A stretch of DNA of 64,000 nucleotides from Clostridia bacterium (GTDB lineage: Bacteria; Bacillota; DSM-521; Neomoorellales; SLTJ01): assembly GCA_004347685.1 (NCBI GenBank), contig SLTJ01000046.1:49259-113258 (forward strand). The letters are read 5' to 3'. Shown here piece after piece: positions 14,689 to 22,693 of this stretch. How positions within the stretch are numbered: the stretch's first letter is position 1; each line of letters starts with the position of its first letter. The notes under the pieces were generated by a model. The model searched no databases. It saw only the letters and a list, made by a program, of their open reading frames with translations, and was not told the DNA's origin. Position numbers and translations under genes: made by a program.

Positions 14689-15573
14689 TTACTTCCCTCC
14701 CTTCTTGCGTTTCGGCTTTCGCCTTGGATTTTTGGCCCGCTCTTTCTTCGGCAGCAGCACGTTGAGCGGGCTGGCTATGGCGTGCTGGTCTTTTAGGTCT
14801 TGCTTTGTCAATTCTACGTACCGCCTGGTCATGGTCATGGTAGTGTGGCCCAGTGTCCGTTGCAGCCCGAAGGCGTGCCCCCCATGCCGTAAGTACATGA
14901 CAGCAAAGGAGTGCCGCAAATCATAAGGCCGTACCTTATACCCAAGTTCCTGGGTATATTCCTTCATTCGCTTGGCCCATTGCTGGCGGCTGAGCGGCCT
15001 GCCGTCTACCGTGCAAAAGACCGGCGTCTTGTCCCCCCAGGATTCTGGCCTCGCGGCCAAGAGCTTTCTTATGGCCTGCACTGTGACCGGCATGAGCGGC
15101 AGCGTTCTGCTGACCCTCGTCTTGGCTACCCGAGCGGGTATTGTGACCTCATGGGCCGGCAGGTTGAAATCGGGCGGCAAGAGGCCCGCTGCTTCGCTTG
15201 GCCTTATCCCTGTGTCCAGGGTGAACACCAGCAAGGCGTAGTCCCGTAGGCCGGCAAATGACTTTTTGTCCGGCAGCGACAGGAGCTTTTCCAGGACCGC
15301 TTCAGGCACGGCCCGCGGCGTGTTGTCCTCCCTTCGTTTGGCAATCTTGTCAACCGGATTGAAATCCAACTTCCCTTCCTGCACCAGCCAGGCGAAGAAC
15401 GCTTTCAGGCATTTGCGGCGGGTGTTGAAGGTTGCCGGGGCAAGTTTGCCGGCTTGGGCGAAGTAGTCAAAGCAGGCCCGTTGCAAATCCTCTTGGCTAG
15501 CGGTGCAATTGGGATAGCGGGCGAAGAAACGGGGAACATGCGTGGTGTAGTCCTTGAGCGTCCTTTCGGCCAA
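14689..15573 (-). CDS. int: Tyrosine integrase at the tRNA end
   Basis: 294 residues from TTG 15573, with catalytic Arg124 (TGIRPSE), Lys151, YDLRHSF (Arg220, His221), His243 (LGHTT) and nucleophile Tyr252 (TRRYVEL), then a very basic tail. Likely integrates the element into tRNA-Glu. The frame stays open about 30 codons upstream of the TTG and reads like a normal integrase N-terminus (KPLWEKWLNDFLLYKEAQGL), but no ATG, GTG or TTG precedes it before a stop at about 15674. The real start is therefore unclear: a rare codon, a start-loss mutation, or the shortened TTG form. Confidence 0.87.
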   Translation of the reverse strand: MAERTLKDYTTHVPRFFARYPNCTASQEDLQRACFDYFAQAGKLAPATFNTRRKCLKAFFAWLVQEGKLDFNPVDKIAKRREDNTPRAVPEAVLEKLLSLPDKKSFAGLRDYALLVFTLDTGIRPSEAAGLLPPDFNLPAHEVTIPARVAKTRVSRTLPLMPVTVQAIRKLLAARPESWGDKTPVFCTVDGRPLSRQQWAKRMKEYTQELGYKVRPYDLRHSFAVMYLRHGGHAFGLQRTLGHTTMTMTRRYVELTKQDLKDQHAIASPLNVLLPKKERAKNPRRKPKRKKGGK

Positions 15574-15651
15574 GCCCTGAGCTTCTTTGTAGAGCAGGAA
15601 GTCATTGAGCCACTTCTCCCATAGCGGCTTATCCCGTGGCTTGCGTAAATA

Positions 15652-15697
15652 AAAAACCCCCTTTCTTCAGGCCACTCCTGAAGGGAAGGGGGTTTTT
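15652..15697. terminator. Bidirectional terminator between int and tRNA-Glu
   Basis: Long imperfect palindrome (aaaaaccccctt..cttcagg / cctgaag..aaggggg ttttt) with A tract on the left and T tract on the right, so it can stop transcription in both directions, including read-through from tRNA-Glu into int. Confidence 0.85.
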
Positions 15698-15838
15698 AAG
15701 GCCGCTTTTTGGCAACTGCCCTGTCTTTTCGGGTAGGGCGGTGGTGCTTAAAGGCCGGTTTTAGGGTATCCGTCCTACCCATTTTTGGCCTAAAATAAGA
15801 AATGCGGCTTGGTGCCGCAAACCTAGTATTTTCAACGA

Positions 15839-15886
15839 TTGGTAGCCCTACGGGGATTCGAACCCCGGTTACCGCCGTGAGAGGGC
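15839..15886. repeat. attR: core shared with attL
   Basis: 48 bp identical to 3786-3833, inside the intact tRNA-Glu. The tRNA 3' half is thus supplied by the element and the gene is restored on integration. Confidence 0.9.
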
Positions 15887-15915
15887 GGCGTCCTAAACCA
15901 CTAGACGATAGGGCC
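15840..15915 (-). tRNA. tRNA-Glu (anticodon CUC)
   Basis: Cloverleaf on the minus strand: acceptor GGCCCTA pairs with TAGGGCT, D arm, anticodon stem CCGCC/GGCGG with loop CTCTCAC (anticodon CUC, decodes GAG), T arm GGGG-TTCGAAT-CCCC, discriminator A and encoded CCA. Integration target of the element. Confidence 0.95.
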
Positions 15916-15997
15916 ACGCCGTATTCCGGCAGCGATTATACCACAGGGGTGGCGGCGCCGTCAAGATACAATGCAATGATCTCCTCACATGATTTTC

Positions 15998-16026
15998 TTG
16001 ACAGGGGGTTATCCGGCTCGTATGAT
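15998..16026 (+). promoter_or_regulatory. Sigma-A promoter
   Basis: TTGACA (15998-16003), 17-bp spacer, TATGAT (16021-16026), about 40 bp before the ribosome site of the phasin-like gene. Confidence 0.8.
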
Positions 16027-16073
16027 GGTATCGGTGAAAACCACCACGCAATTTACTGGCGAGGAGGATGCAT

Positions 16074-16391
16074 ATGTTAAGCGAGCTGTTTCGCCGGGGC
16101 GTCATGCTGGGTCTTGGTGCCGTATCCATGACTCACGAGAAAGCTGAACGTCTGGTTGATGAACTGGTCAAGAAGGGCGAGATGAGCCGGGAAGAAGCCA
16201 GGAGCTTTGTGGACCAGATTGTTGAGCGGGGTAAGCAGGAAAAGGACGAATTGCAGAGAATGGTAAAAGAGGAACTTGGGCAGTGGCGAGAAAGTGTCGG
16301 GGTGGCCACCCGGGCAGATGTTGCCCGCCTGGAGGAACAGATAAAGAAATTGGAGGAGAAGCTGGACCAGATTTCCCGGGGGCAAGGTTAG
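16074..16391 (+). CDS. Phasin-like helical protein
   Basis: 105 residues; ATG 16074 is preferred over ATG 16068 because GGAGG then has six bases of spacing. Almost wholly helical: a short hydrophobic start (FRRGVMLGLGAVSMTHEKA) then the segment VDELVKKGEMSREEARSFVD and a C-terminal coiled coil (LEEQIKKLEEKLDQI). This is the pattern of the phasin/PhaF-like family, which coats polyester granules in other bacteria. In Clostridia without PHA genes nearby the role is unknown. Monocistronic-looking with its own promoter. Confidence 0.65.
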   Translation: MLSELFRRGVMLGLGAVSMTHEKAERLVDELVKKGEMSREEARSFVDQIVERGKQEKDELQRMVKEELGQWRESVGVATRADVARLEEQIKKLEEKLDQISRGQG

Positions 16392-16629
16392 CAAAGAGCA
16401 TTTCCTTGAGCGGGGATCAGGTAAAGCCGCGAAGCGGGGTTGTCTGTACCAGGTCGCTACTGTTTTCACCAGCGCACCCGGGTGGCTTGTGGCTAGTGGA
16501 AAGGGGTGAGGCTTCCAGGGCCAGGGTAGGGGGACTCTATACGGCTGTTTTCTGCTTCTGGTGGTGCCATGTGGGGTGGCATAGTTGGCACGTCTTTTAC
16601 TTACAAAGAAATGCGCGGGAGGCTGAGGG

Positions 16630-17679
16630 ATGCAAAGGTTTTTGTCTCTAGCAGGAGTAATTCTTTTGTTGCTTTTGGCTGTCGCTTGCGGTGGTGGCAC
16701 GACGGGGGGTAACGCGCCTGAAACCGGCCAGCCGTCGGCAACCGGACAACCAGAGCCGACCCCGGGCGGTCAGGCAGCAGGGGCAAAGCCCCTCAAACTG
16801 GGGATTATCCAGTTGGCTGAGCATCCGTCCCTAGACCAGGCGCGGCAGGGCTTCCTGGATGTCCTGGCCGAGCGGGGTTACAAGGACGGAAGCAACTTGA
16901 CCGTGGAGTACGAAAATGCCCAGGGAGATGCTTCCTTGGCGGCCACCATTGCCAAGAAGCTGGTAGCCGACAAGGTAGACCTGGCCCTAGCCATTGCTAC
17001 CGGCTCAGCCCAGGCCATGGCCGAGCAGACCAAGGACATCCCCATTTTAATTACGGCGGTAACTGATCCAGTGGGAGCGGGTCTGGCTCAGAGTCTGGAA
17101 AAACCCGGCGGCAATGTTACCGGCACTACCGATATGAACCCGGTTAAAGAGCAACTGGCCCTTATTAAGGAGATGCTGCCCCAGGCCAAAAAGGCGGGTA
17201 TTATCTACAACAGCGGCGAAGCCAATTCTGTAGTGCAGGTAAAAATAGCTAAACAGGCGGCGGGTGAGCTAGGCCTGGAGCTGGCGGAGGCTACCGCCGC
17301 CAACACCGGCGAGGTATTGCAGGCTGCCAGTTCCCTGGTGGGCAAAGTAGATGCGCTTTATGTGCCTACGGACAACACCGTGGTTTCCGCTCTGGACTCG
17401 GTCATTAAGGTGGCCGAGGATAATGACCTGCCGCTGATCGTCGGCGAAGGTGACAGCGTCAAGAAGGGCGGTCTGGCCACGGTCGGCCTGGACTATTACA
17501 AATTAGGTAAACAGACCGGAGAAATGGCCCTGCGCATCTGGGAGGACAACGAGAAGCCGGCGGACATGCCGATAGAAACCCAAAAGGAATATGAAACCAT
17601 AGTCAATCTTAAGGCGGCGGAAAACATGGGGGTTAGGCTGCCGCAGTCTCTGCTCGACCGGGCGACAAAGGTGGAATAG
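16630..17679 (+). CDS. ABC transporter substrate-binding lipoprotein (TrpX type)
   Basis: 349 residues with a lipoprotein signal: hydrophobic LAGVILLLLLAVAC with lipid-attached Cys20, then a low-complexity linker. The mature part (LKLGIIQLAEHPSLDQARQG, LVADKVDLALAIATGSAQAM, PILITAVTDPVGAGL) matches the PF04392/COG2984 binding-protein family, members of which carry tryptophan or tyrosine. It binds substrate outside the cell and hands it to the permease encoded seven bases downstream. The 238-bp leader before it contains G-rich, partly self-complementary sequence but no riboswitch I can name. Confidence 0.87.
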   Translation: MQRFLSLAGVILLLLLAVACGGGTTGGNAPETGQPSATGQPEPTPGGQAAGAKPLKLGIIQLAEHPSLDQARQGFLDVLAERGYKDGSNLTVEYENAQGDASLAATIAKKLVADKVDLALAIATGSAQAMAEQTKDIPILITAVTDPVGAGLAQSLEKPGGNVTGTTDMNPVKEQLALIKEMLPQAKKAGIIYNSGEANSVVQVKIAKQAAGELGLELAEATAANTGEVLQAASSLVGKVDALYVPTDNTVVSALDSVIKVAEDNDLPLIVGEGDSVKKGGLATVGLDYYKLGKQTGEMALRIWEDNEKPADMPIETQKEYETIVNLKAAENMGVRLPQSLLDRATKVE

Positions 17680-17685
17680 GCGGTC

Positions 17686-18582
17686 ATGGGGCCGATGTTG
17701 CTTTCCATGGCCACCAGTTCCTTGGAGCCAGGGTTGATCTACGGGCTGATGGCCCTGGGGGTATACATTAGCTTCCGCATCTTGAACTTCGCCGACCTGA
17801 CGGTTGATGGCAGCCTGACCCTGGGGGCTGCCATTGCCGCCTCGGTAATTGTGGCCGGTTACAATCCTTGGCTAGGTACCATTGCAGCCTTGCTGGCCGG
17901 TCTGGTGGCCGGCGCCTGCACGGGGGTATTGCACGCCTTTCTGGGCATTTCCTCTCTCCTTTCGGGTATTCTTACCATGACCGGACTTTATTCTGTAAAT
18001 CTGCGCGTCTTGGGCCGGGCCAACATTTCTTTGCTGCGCTCCCCCCGCATCTATTACGATATCTCTCGCACCGGCCTACCGGAGGAAATGGCCGTCTTGT
18101 TTTTGTCCCTGGCGACGCTAGTAGTCATCATCTACCTGGTCAATCTCCTTCTAGAAACCGAGGTTGGTCTTTCGGTGCGAGCCACGGGGGACAACGAACA
18201 GATGATCCGCAGCCTCGGCGTCGACACCAGGTACACCAAGATCATCGGCCTGTCCCTTTCTAACGGCTTGGTAGCCCTGTCCGGAGCCTATGTGGCCCAG
18301 TACCAGGGTTTTGCTGATATCAGCATGGGCATAGGAACCATTGTGGCCGGCCTGGCCTCAGTGATCATCGGTGAAGTTGTTTTGGGCGCGGGATCGGTTT
18401 GGCGGGGCATGGTGGCGGCCGTTTTAGGCTCCTTTGTCTACCGCTTGGTTATCACCCTGGTACTGTGGCTGGGCTTCAAGCCTACCGACTTGAAACTTAT
18501 GACCGCGGTTCTGGTGGTGCTAGCGCTGGCCTCGCCGCAAATACGCCGGCTTTTGCGCCTGACACCCAGGGAGGCGGGCTGA
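17686..18582 (+). CDS. ABC transporter permease (TrpY type)
   Basis: 298 residues with about eight hydrophobic segments (for example GLIYGLMALGVYISFRIL and TIAALLAGLVAGACTGVLH) and the branched-chain-amino-acid permease style DLTVDGSLTLGAA. It corresponds to COG4120, the permease partner of the COG2984 lipoprotein just upstream. The gene overlaps or abuts the ATPase gene by a single base gap, so the three genes form one operon. Confidence 0.88.
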   Translation: MGPMLLSMATSSLEPGLIYGLMALGVYISFRILNFADLTVDGSLTLGAAIAASVIVAGYNPWLGTIAALLAGLVAGACTGVLHAFLGISSLLSGILTMTGLYSVNLRVLGRANISLLRSPRIYYDISRTGLPEEMAVLFLSLATLVVIIYLVNLLLETEVGLSVRATGDNEQMIRSLGVDTRYTKIIGLSLSNGLVALSGAYVAQYQGFADISMGIGTIVAGLASVIIGEVVLGAGSVWRGMVAAVLGSFVYRLVITLVLWLGFKPTDLKLMTAVLVVLALASPQIRRLLRLTPREAG

Positions 18583-18583
18583 T

Positions 18584-19381
18584 TTGCTCAAATTGGACGG
18601 GCTGTGGAAATACTTTAACCGCAACACCATCAATGAAATGGTGGCTCTGCGCAATCTGAGCCTGGAAATAGGGCCGGGCGAGGCGGTAATGGTGGTGGGC
18701 AGTAACGGAGCCGGCAAGTCCACCCTCTTGAACGTGATCGCAGGCGTTTTCCCACCCGATCAGGGGAGCATCACCCTGGCCGGTACGGATATTACTTCAC
18801 GACGCGAATACAGGCGGGCTGCCTTTGTGGCCCGTGTTTTCCAGGATCCCCTGGCCGGGACAGCGGCCTCCATGACCCTGGAGGAGAACCTGGTGCTGGC
18901 TTTAAGGCGGGGGGAAAGCCGGCGCCTGCGGCGAGCCATCAGGGCCCGGGAACGGGAGTTCTTCCAGGAACGCCTGGCCAGCCTGGGGCTGGGACTGGAG
19001 AACCGGCTGATAGAAAAGGTCGGCTTACTCTCTGGAGGCCAACGGCAAGCGGTGGCCTTGCTTATGGCCACGTTAAAGGAACCCCGGGTATTGCTGCTGG
19101 ACGAGCCCACGGCTGCCCTGGATCCCAAGACGGCCAGCCTGGTCACCTCCCTGATCCAACGGATAATTACCGGTCAGCGTTTAACCACCCTGATGGTCAC
19201 CCACGACCTGAAGCAGGCCCTGGAGTTGGGCAGCAGAATCGTGATGATGGATGCGGGACAGATAGTGATGGATGTGGCCGGTGAGGAAATGGCGGCCATG
19301 GATGTGGACGATTTGCTGTTGCTATTTGAAAAAGGTAGCGGTAGGCGCCTGACCACCGACCGGGTAGTTCTGGCGCAGTAA
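18584..19381 (+). CDS. ABC transporter ATPase (TrpZ type)
   Basis: 265 residues from a TTG start. Walker A GSNGAGKST, Q-loop FQDPLAGTAASM, signature LSGGQRQA, Walker B VLLLDEPTAALD and switch His in VTHDLKQAL are all intact. It powers the transporter encoded by the two upstream genes. The sequence is of the COG1101 type. Confidence 0.92.
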   Translation: MLKLDGLWKYFNRNTINEMVALRNLSLEIGPGEAVMVVGSNGAGKSTLLNVIAGVFPPDQGSITLAGTDITSRREYRRAAFVARVFQDPLAGTAASMTLEENLVLALRRGESRRLRRAIRAREREFFQERLASLGLGLENRLIEKVGLLSGGQRQAVALLMATLKEPRVLLLDEPTAALDPKTASLVTSLIQRIITGQRLTTLMVTHDLKQALELGSRIVMMDAGQIVMDVAGEEMAAMDVDDLLLLFEKGSGRRLTTDRVVLAQ

Positions 19382-19577
19382 TATCGGTCCTGTTGGTTAT
19401 GGACTACATTAAATAATTAAAGTACGGGCTTGAATGTTCTGTGATTAAAGTAGGGGCAGGAAAAGCCAAGGAATTTGTAGAATGTGATAAAGCGTTGCGG
19501 TGAAGCTTGCGCCAGACCGGGTGGGCGAGGTGACTGATGACTGATGGTGCCGGAGCGCCGAGCCCCGGCATGGGCGT
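19382..19577 (+). promoter_or_regulatory. Upstream part of the 405-nt cooC leader
   Basis: No gene is credible in 19382-19786. The first part is AT-rich (gttatggactacattaaataattaaag) and may hold the promoter of the acetogenesis operon, though I see no clear -35/-10 pair. A GC-rich, self-complementary stretch (ggtgccggagcgccgagccccggca) follows, then the MITE-like copy. Confidence 0.35.
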
Positions 19578-19697
19578 CTAGTCAGGCTCATTCCATGGCG
19601 GGCGGTCAATGGTCTGGGTCGCGGCGGCGTTGATGCTGCCAAACCGAGCCAACGCTTGGCGGAGGCCACGTACCCGGCAGGCAGGCTGAGCAGTTAC
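19578..19697 (+). mobile_element. MITE-like element, copy A, in the cooC leader
   Basis: 120 bp whose last 99 bases align gap-free with copy B at 3585-3683 (identical blocks CGGGCGGTCA, TGGTCTGGG and GGCTGAGCAGTTAC; the middle diverges). GCATGG flanks it on both sides (19568-19573, 19698-19703), perhaps a decayed target duplication. It lies 90 bp before cooC and so may be in the transcribed leader of the Wood-Ljungdahl operon. Confidence 0.6.
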
Positions 19698-19786
19698 GCA
19701 TGGTAACGGGTATTTTCGTGTGCCGGGACTTGTACCTCAGGGGAAGCGGACGGCACTCCTTTTTATGTCTGGAGGGTAGTTTTCAG

Positions 19787-20581
19787 GTGAAAATAGCGGT
19801 TTCAGGTAAGGGTGGCGTTGGTAAAACTACGCTGGCCGCCGGCCTGGTGCATTATCTGGCCGGATGCGGCTATACCGTTTACGCGGTAGATGCCGACGCG
19901 GACGCCAGCCTGGGTTTGGCTTTGGGCCTGCCGGAAGAAGTGGTGAGCAACCTGGCTCCGGTGGTGGACATGCGAGAAGATGTGGCCCGGGCCACGGGAG
20001 GCAGTGGGGCTTTTTTCTCCCTCAATCCGGACGCGAATCAATTGCTGAGCCGATTCACCCTGAGGCTCGGCTCCATCCTGTTCCTGAAGATGGGGTCGGT
20101 CAAACAGGGCGGCACTTCATGTTACTGCCGGGAAAACTCGGTACTTCATGCCCTGGTGAGTTCCCTCCTCCTGGAGAAGCAGGAGGTGGTGGTGATGGAC
20201 ATGAGCGCCGGCATTGAACACCTCACCCGGGGTACGGCCAGGGGGGTGGATCTGATGCTGGTGGTGACCGAGCCCTCCCGGGCCAGTCTACAGACGGCTC
20301 GTCTGGTGGCCCGGCTGGCGACAGACTTGGGGGTGAGTCGTGTTAAATTCATCGGTAACAAGGTCCGCAGTGAAGCGGAAAGGGACCTAATCTCCGCGGC
20401 GCTTTCACCCGGGGACATGCTGGGTAATATCCCCTTTGCGGAGGCGATATGGCAGGGTTCAATGGCCGGGGGACAGGATAACGGCCCGGTACTTACCCCC
20501 GAAATGGAGGAAGTCGTCGGCAGAATTGTTTCCCTGATAGTGGATACCGAAGAAAAGGTAGCCTGCAGTGCCGGTAAGTAG
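19787..20581 (+). CDS. cooC: CODH nickel-insertion ATPase
   Basis: 264 residues from GTG 19787, set by GGAGGGTAG eleven bases upstream; the frame is open further back but without a ribosome site. The deviant Walker A GKGGVGKTT begins at residue 8, with AVDADADASLGLALG after it and a CxC pair (SCYCREN) that binds nickel in the CooC family. CooC-type ATPases load nickel into the C-cluster of carbon monoxide dehydrogenase. It heads the acs cluster and is separated from acsA by a small terminator-like hairpin that overlaps its stop codon. Confidence 0.92.
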   Translation: MKIAVSGKGGVGKTTLAAGLVHYLAGCGYTVYAVDADADASLGLALGLPEEVVSNLAPVVDMREDVARATGGSGAFFSLNPDANQLLSRFTLRLGSILFLKMGSVKQGGTSCYCRENSVLHALVSSLLLEKQEVVVMDMSAGIEHLTRGTARGVDLMLVVTEPSRASLQTARLVARLATDLGVSRVKFIGNKVRSEAERDLISAALSPGDMLGNIPFAEAIWQGSMAGGQDNGPVLTPEMEEVVGRIVSLIVDTEEKVACSAGK

Positions 20582-20603
20582 TAGTGGGTTCCCACTACTT
20601 TTT
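20580..20603 (+). terminator. Terminator or attenuator between cooC and acsA
   Basis: AGTAGTGGG, two-base loop, CCCACTACT followed by a T run, beginning within the cooC stop codon. Perfect 9-bp stem. Likely reduces read-through so that acsA is expressed at another level than cooC. Confidence 0.75.
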
Positions 20604-20651
20604 GTTGAGGCTTACAGCCCGATAGCTTAAAGGTTAAGGAGGTATACAGAC

Positions 20652-22670
20652 ATGCCTAGATTCAGGGATCCGGAGCATACCTGCCAGCCTTCTGGTGCGC
20701 CGCGGGTCATGGAGCGGCGGAAAAGGGAACGCACGGTTGATCCGGCCGCGCTGCAAATGCTCGAGAAGGCCAAGCAAGATCAGGTCGTTACTGCCTTTGA
20801 CCGGTTTATGGCCCAGCAACCGCAGTGCAAGTTCGGCTACGAAGGCATTTGCTGCCGCTTCTGCATTATGGGGCCGTGCCGGATTAAGGCCGAAGAAGGG
20901 CCGGGCAGTCGTGGCATTTGCGGCGCCTCGGTCTGGACCATCGTTGCTCGCAGCGTCGGTACCCTCATCTTGTTAGGGGCGGCTTCCCATTCGGAACATG
21001 CCCGGCACCTGGCCCAAACGCTGCTGGAGATGACCGAAGGGAGTACCCCTGATTACGGCATCACCGACGGCGCTAAGCTGCGGCGGGTGGCCGAGCGGGT
21101 AGGCATTGAGGTGGGTGCGAAGTCCGACCTGGAACTGGCCAAAGAAGTGGCCGAAAAGGCCCTGGAGGATTTCTCCCGGCTGCCGGGATCCGGGGAGGCC
21201 AAGTGGCTTACCAGCACTATCACTGAAGGGCGCTACCGCAAGTTCGACCTCTGTAACATTCTTCCCAGCGGCGTCCACGGCAACATTTCGGACCTGCTGG
21301 CCCAGGCTCATACCGGCAATGATGACGACCCGGTAAACCTGGTGTTCAGCGCCCTGCGGGTGGCCCTGTGCGATTACACCGGCATGCATATTGCCACCGA
21401 CCTTTCCGATATCTTTTTCGGCACTCCGCAGCCGGTAGTCACTGAAGCCAACCTGGGAGTAATCAAAGCCGACAAGGTTAACGTTGCTGTTCACGGGCAT
21501 AACCCGCTGGTGAGTGAGATGGTGGTCAAAGCTGCCGGGGAACTGGAAGATGAGGCGAAGGCGGCTGGGGCCGGCGGCATTAACGTAGTCGGTATTTGCT
21601 GCACCGGCAACGAGGTACTTATGCGCCACGGCGTGCCCCTAGCCACTTCCTTCGGGTCCACCGAGCTGGCCATCGTGACCGGGGCCCTGGACGCCATGGT
21701 GGTGGATGTGCAGTGCATCATGCCCAGCATCCGGCAGGTGGCTGAATGCTATCACACCCGGATCATCACCACCTCAAACATCGCCAAGATCCCCGGCTCT
21801 TATCACTTTGATTTCCACACCGAGCGCGCCCTGGATGACGCCAAGGCCATTGTCCGGCTGGCCATCGAGGCCTATAAGGAGAGAATCCCCGAGCGGGTGC
21901 AGATACCGGAGATAAAGAACAAGGTTATCGGCGGGTTCAGCCTGGAGAGCTTGATGGATATCTTCGCCAGCGTAAATCCTGATAATCCCATCGGCGTTCT
22001 CGACGAAGCCATCATGAACGGCGAGATCAAGGGCGTAGTGTTGATGTGCGGCTGCAACAACCTGCGGACCTTCCAGGATCTCAGCCATATCACCATCGTA
22101 AAGGAACTCCTGGCCAATGACGTCTTTGTGGTGGCCACTGGTTGTTCCTCCCAGGCCTTTGCCAAGCACGGCATTTTAAGCCCCGAAGGGGTTGAGCAGT
22201 ACGCTGGTCCTGGTCTAAAGGCCTTTATCAAGCGCTTAGAGCAGAAGGCCAACCTCAGCGTACCACTGCCACCCGTCTTCTTCATGGGCTCCTGCGTGGA
22301 CAACTCCCGGGCCCTAGACCTGCTGACGGCTATGGCCAACGACCTCGGCGTAGATAATCCCAAGGTGCCCTTTGTGGCTTCGGCCCCTGAGGCTATGAGC
22401 GGCAAGGCCACGGCTATCGGTACCTGGTGGGTGGCCATGGGCGTGCCGACTCACGTGGGCACCATGCCGCCGGTGGAGGGCTCCAGCCTGCTCTACAGCA
22501 TTATCACACAGGTTGCCCACGACGTTTACGGCGGCCACTTCATGTTCGAAATGGACCCCCAGGTGGCGGCGACGAAGATCCTCGACGCGCTGGAATACCG
22601 CACCTGGAAACTGGGGGTGCACCATAACGTGGCCGAGCGGTTTGAAACCGCCCTTTGCCAGGGTTACTAG
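20652..22670 (+). CDS. acsA: Carbon monoxide dehydrogenase catalytic subunit
   Basis: Reduces CO2 to CO for acetyl-CoA synthesis and oxidises CO. 672 residues, the normal length. N-terminal D- and B-cluster cysteines are present: Cys59, Cys67/68, Cys71, Cys76 and Cys90 (GICCRFCIMGPCR, GICGAS). C-cluster ligands appear in the later Cys motifs such as GICCTGNEVLMRHG, LMCGCNNLRTFQD and VATGCSSQAFAKHG, and in MGSCVDNSRALD. It forms the core dimer of the bifunctional CODH/ACS with the next gene. AAGGAGG stands eleven bases before the ATG. Confidence 0.96.
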   Translation: MPRFRDPEHTCQPSGAPRVMERRKRERTVDPAALQMLEKAKQDQVVTAFDRFMAQQPQCKFGYEGICCRFCIMGPCRIKAEEGPGSRGICGASVWTIVARSVGTLILLGAASHSEHARHLAQTLLEMTEGSTPDYGITDGAKLRRVAERVGIEVGAKSDLELAKEVAEKALEDFSRLPGSGEAKWLTSTITEGRYRKFDLCNILPSGVHGNISDLLAQAHTGNDDDPVNLVFSALRVALCDYTGMHIATDLSDIFFGTPQPVVTEANLGVIKADKVNVAVHGHNPLVSEMVVKAAGELEDEAKAAGAGGINVVGICCTGNEVLMRHGVPLATSFGSTELAIVTGALDAMVVDVQCIMPSIRQVAECYHTRIITTSNIAKIPGSYHFDFHTERALDDAKAIVRLAIEAYKERIPERVQIPEIKNKVIGGFSLESLMDIFASVNPDNPIGVLDEAIMNGEIKGVVLMCGCNNLRTFQDLSHITIVKELLANDVFVVATGCSSQAFAKHGILSPEGVEQYAGPGLKAFIKRLEQKANLSVPLPPVFFMGSCVDNSRALDLLTAMANDLGVDNPKVPFVASAPEAMSGKATAIGTWWVAMGVPTHVGTMPPVEGSSLLYSIITQVAHDVYGGHFMFEMDPQVAATKILDALEYRTWKLGVHHNVAERFETALCQGY

Positions 22671-22693
22671 GGAGAGGAAGGGGGAAGGCGAAA

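Larger units (their letters stand above)
3786..15838. mobile_element. 12-kb integrative element in tRNA-Glu
   Basis: Bounded by 48-bp direct repeats that are the tRNA-Glu 3' end, with a tyrosine recombinase gene adjoining the intact tRNA. It contains a primase-helicase, an iteron-like array, an XRE regulator, several small phage/plasmid-type genes, a second tyrosine recombinase and a Csx3-like gene. No capsid, portal, large terminase or conjugation gene was recognised, so it resembles a replicating integrative plasmid or phage satellite. A 15-bp perfect inverted repeat (3859-3873 and 15814-15828) lies just inside both ends and would flank the core in the circular form. Confidence 0.9.

Noticed and set aside
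16392..16629. T-box or other riboswitch before the TrpXYZ-type transporter
   Set aside because: No T-box sequence, terminator or known aptamer core is visible.
19445..19669. 74-codon minus-strand gene in the cooC leader
   Set aside because: Runs through the MITE-like copy, has no ribosome site and no motif.
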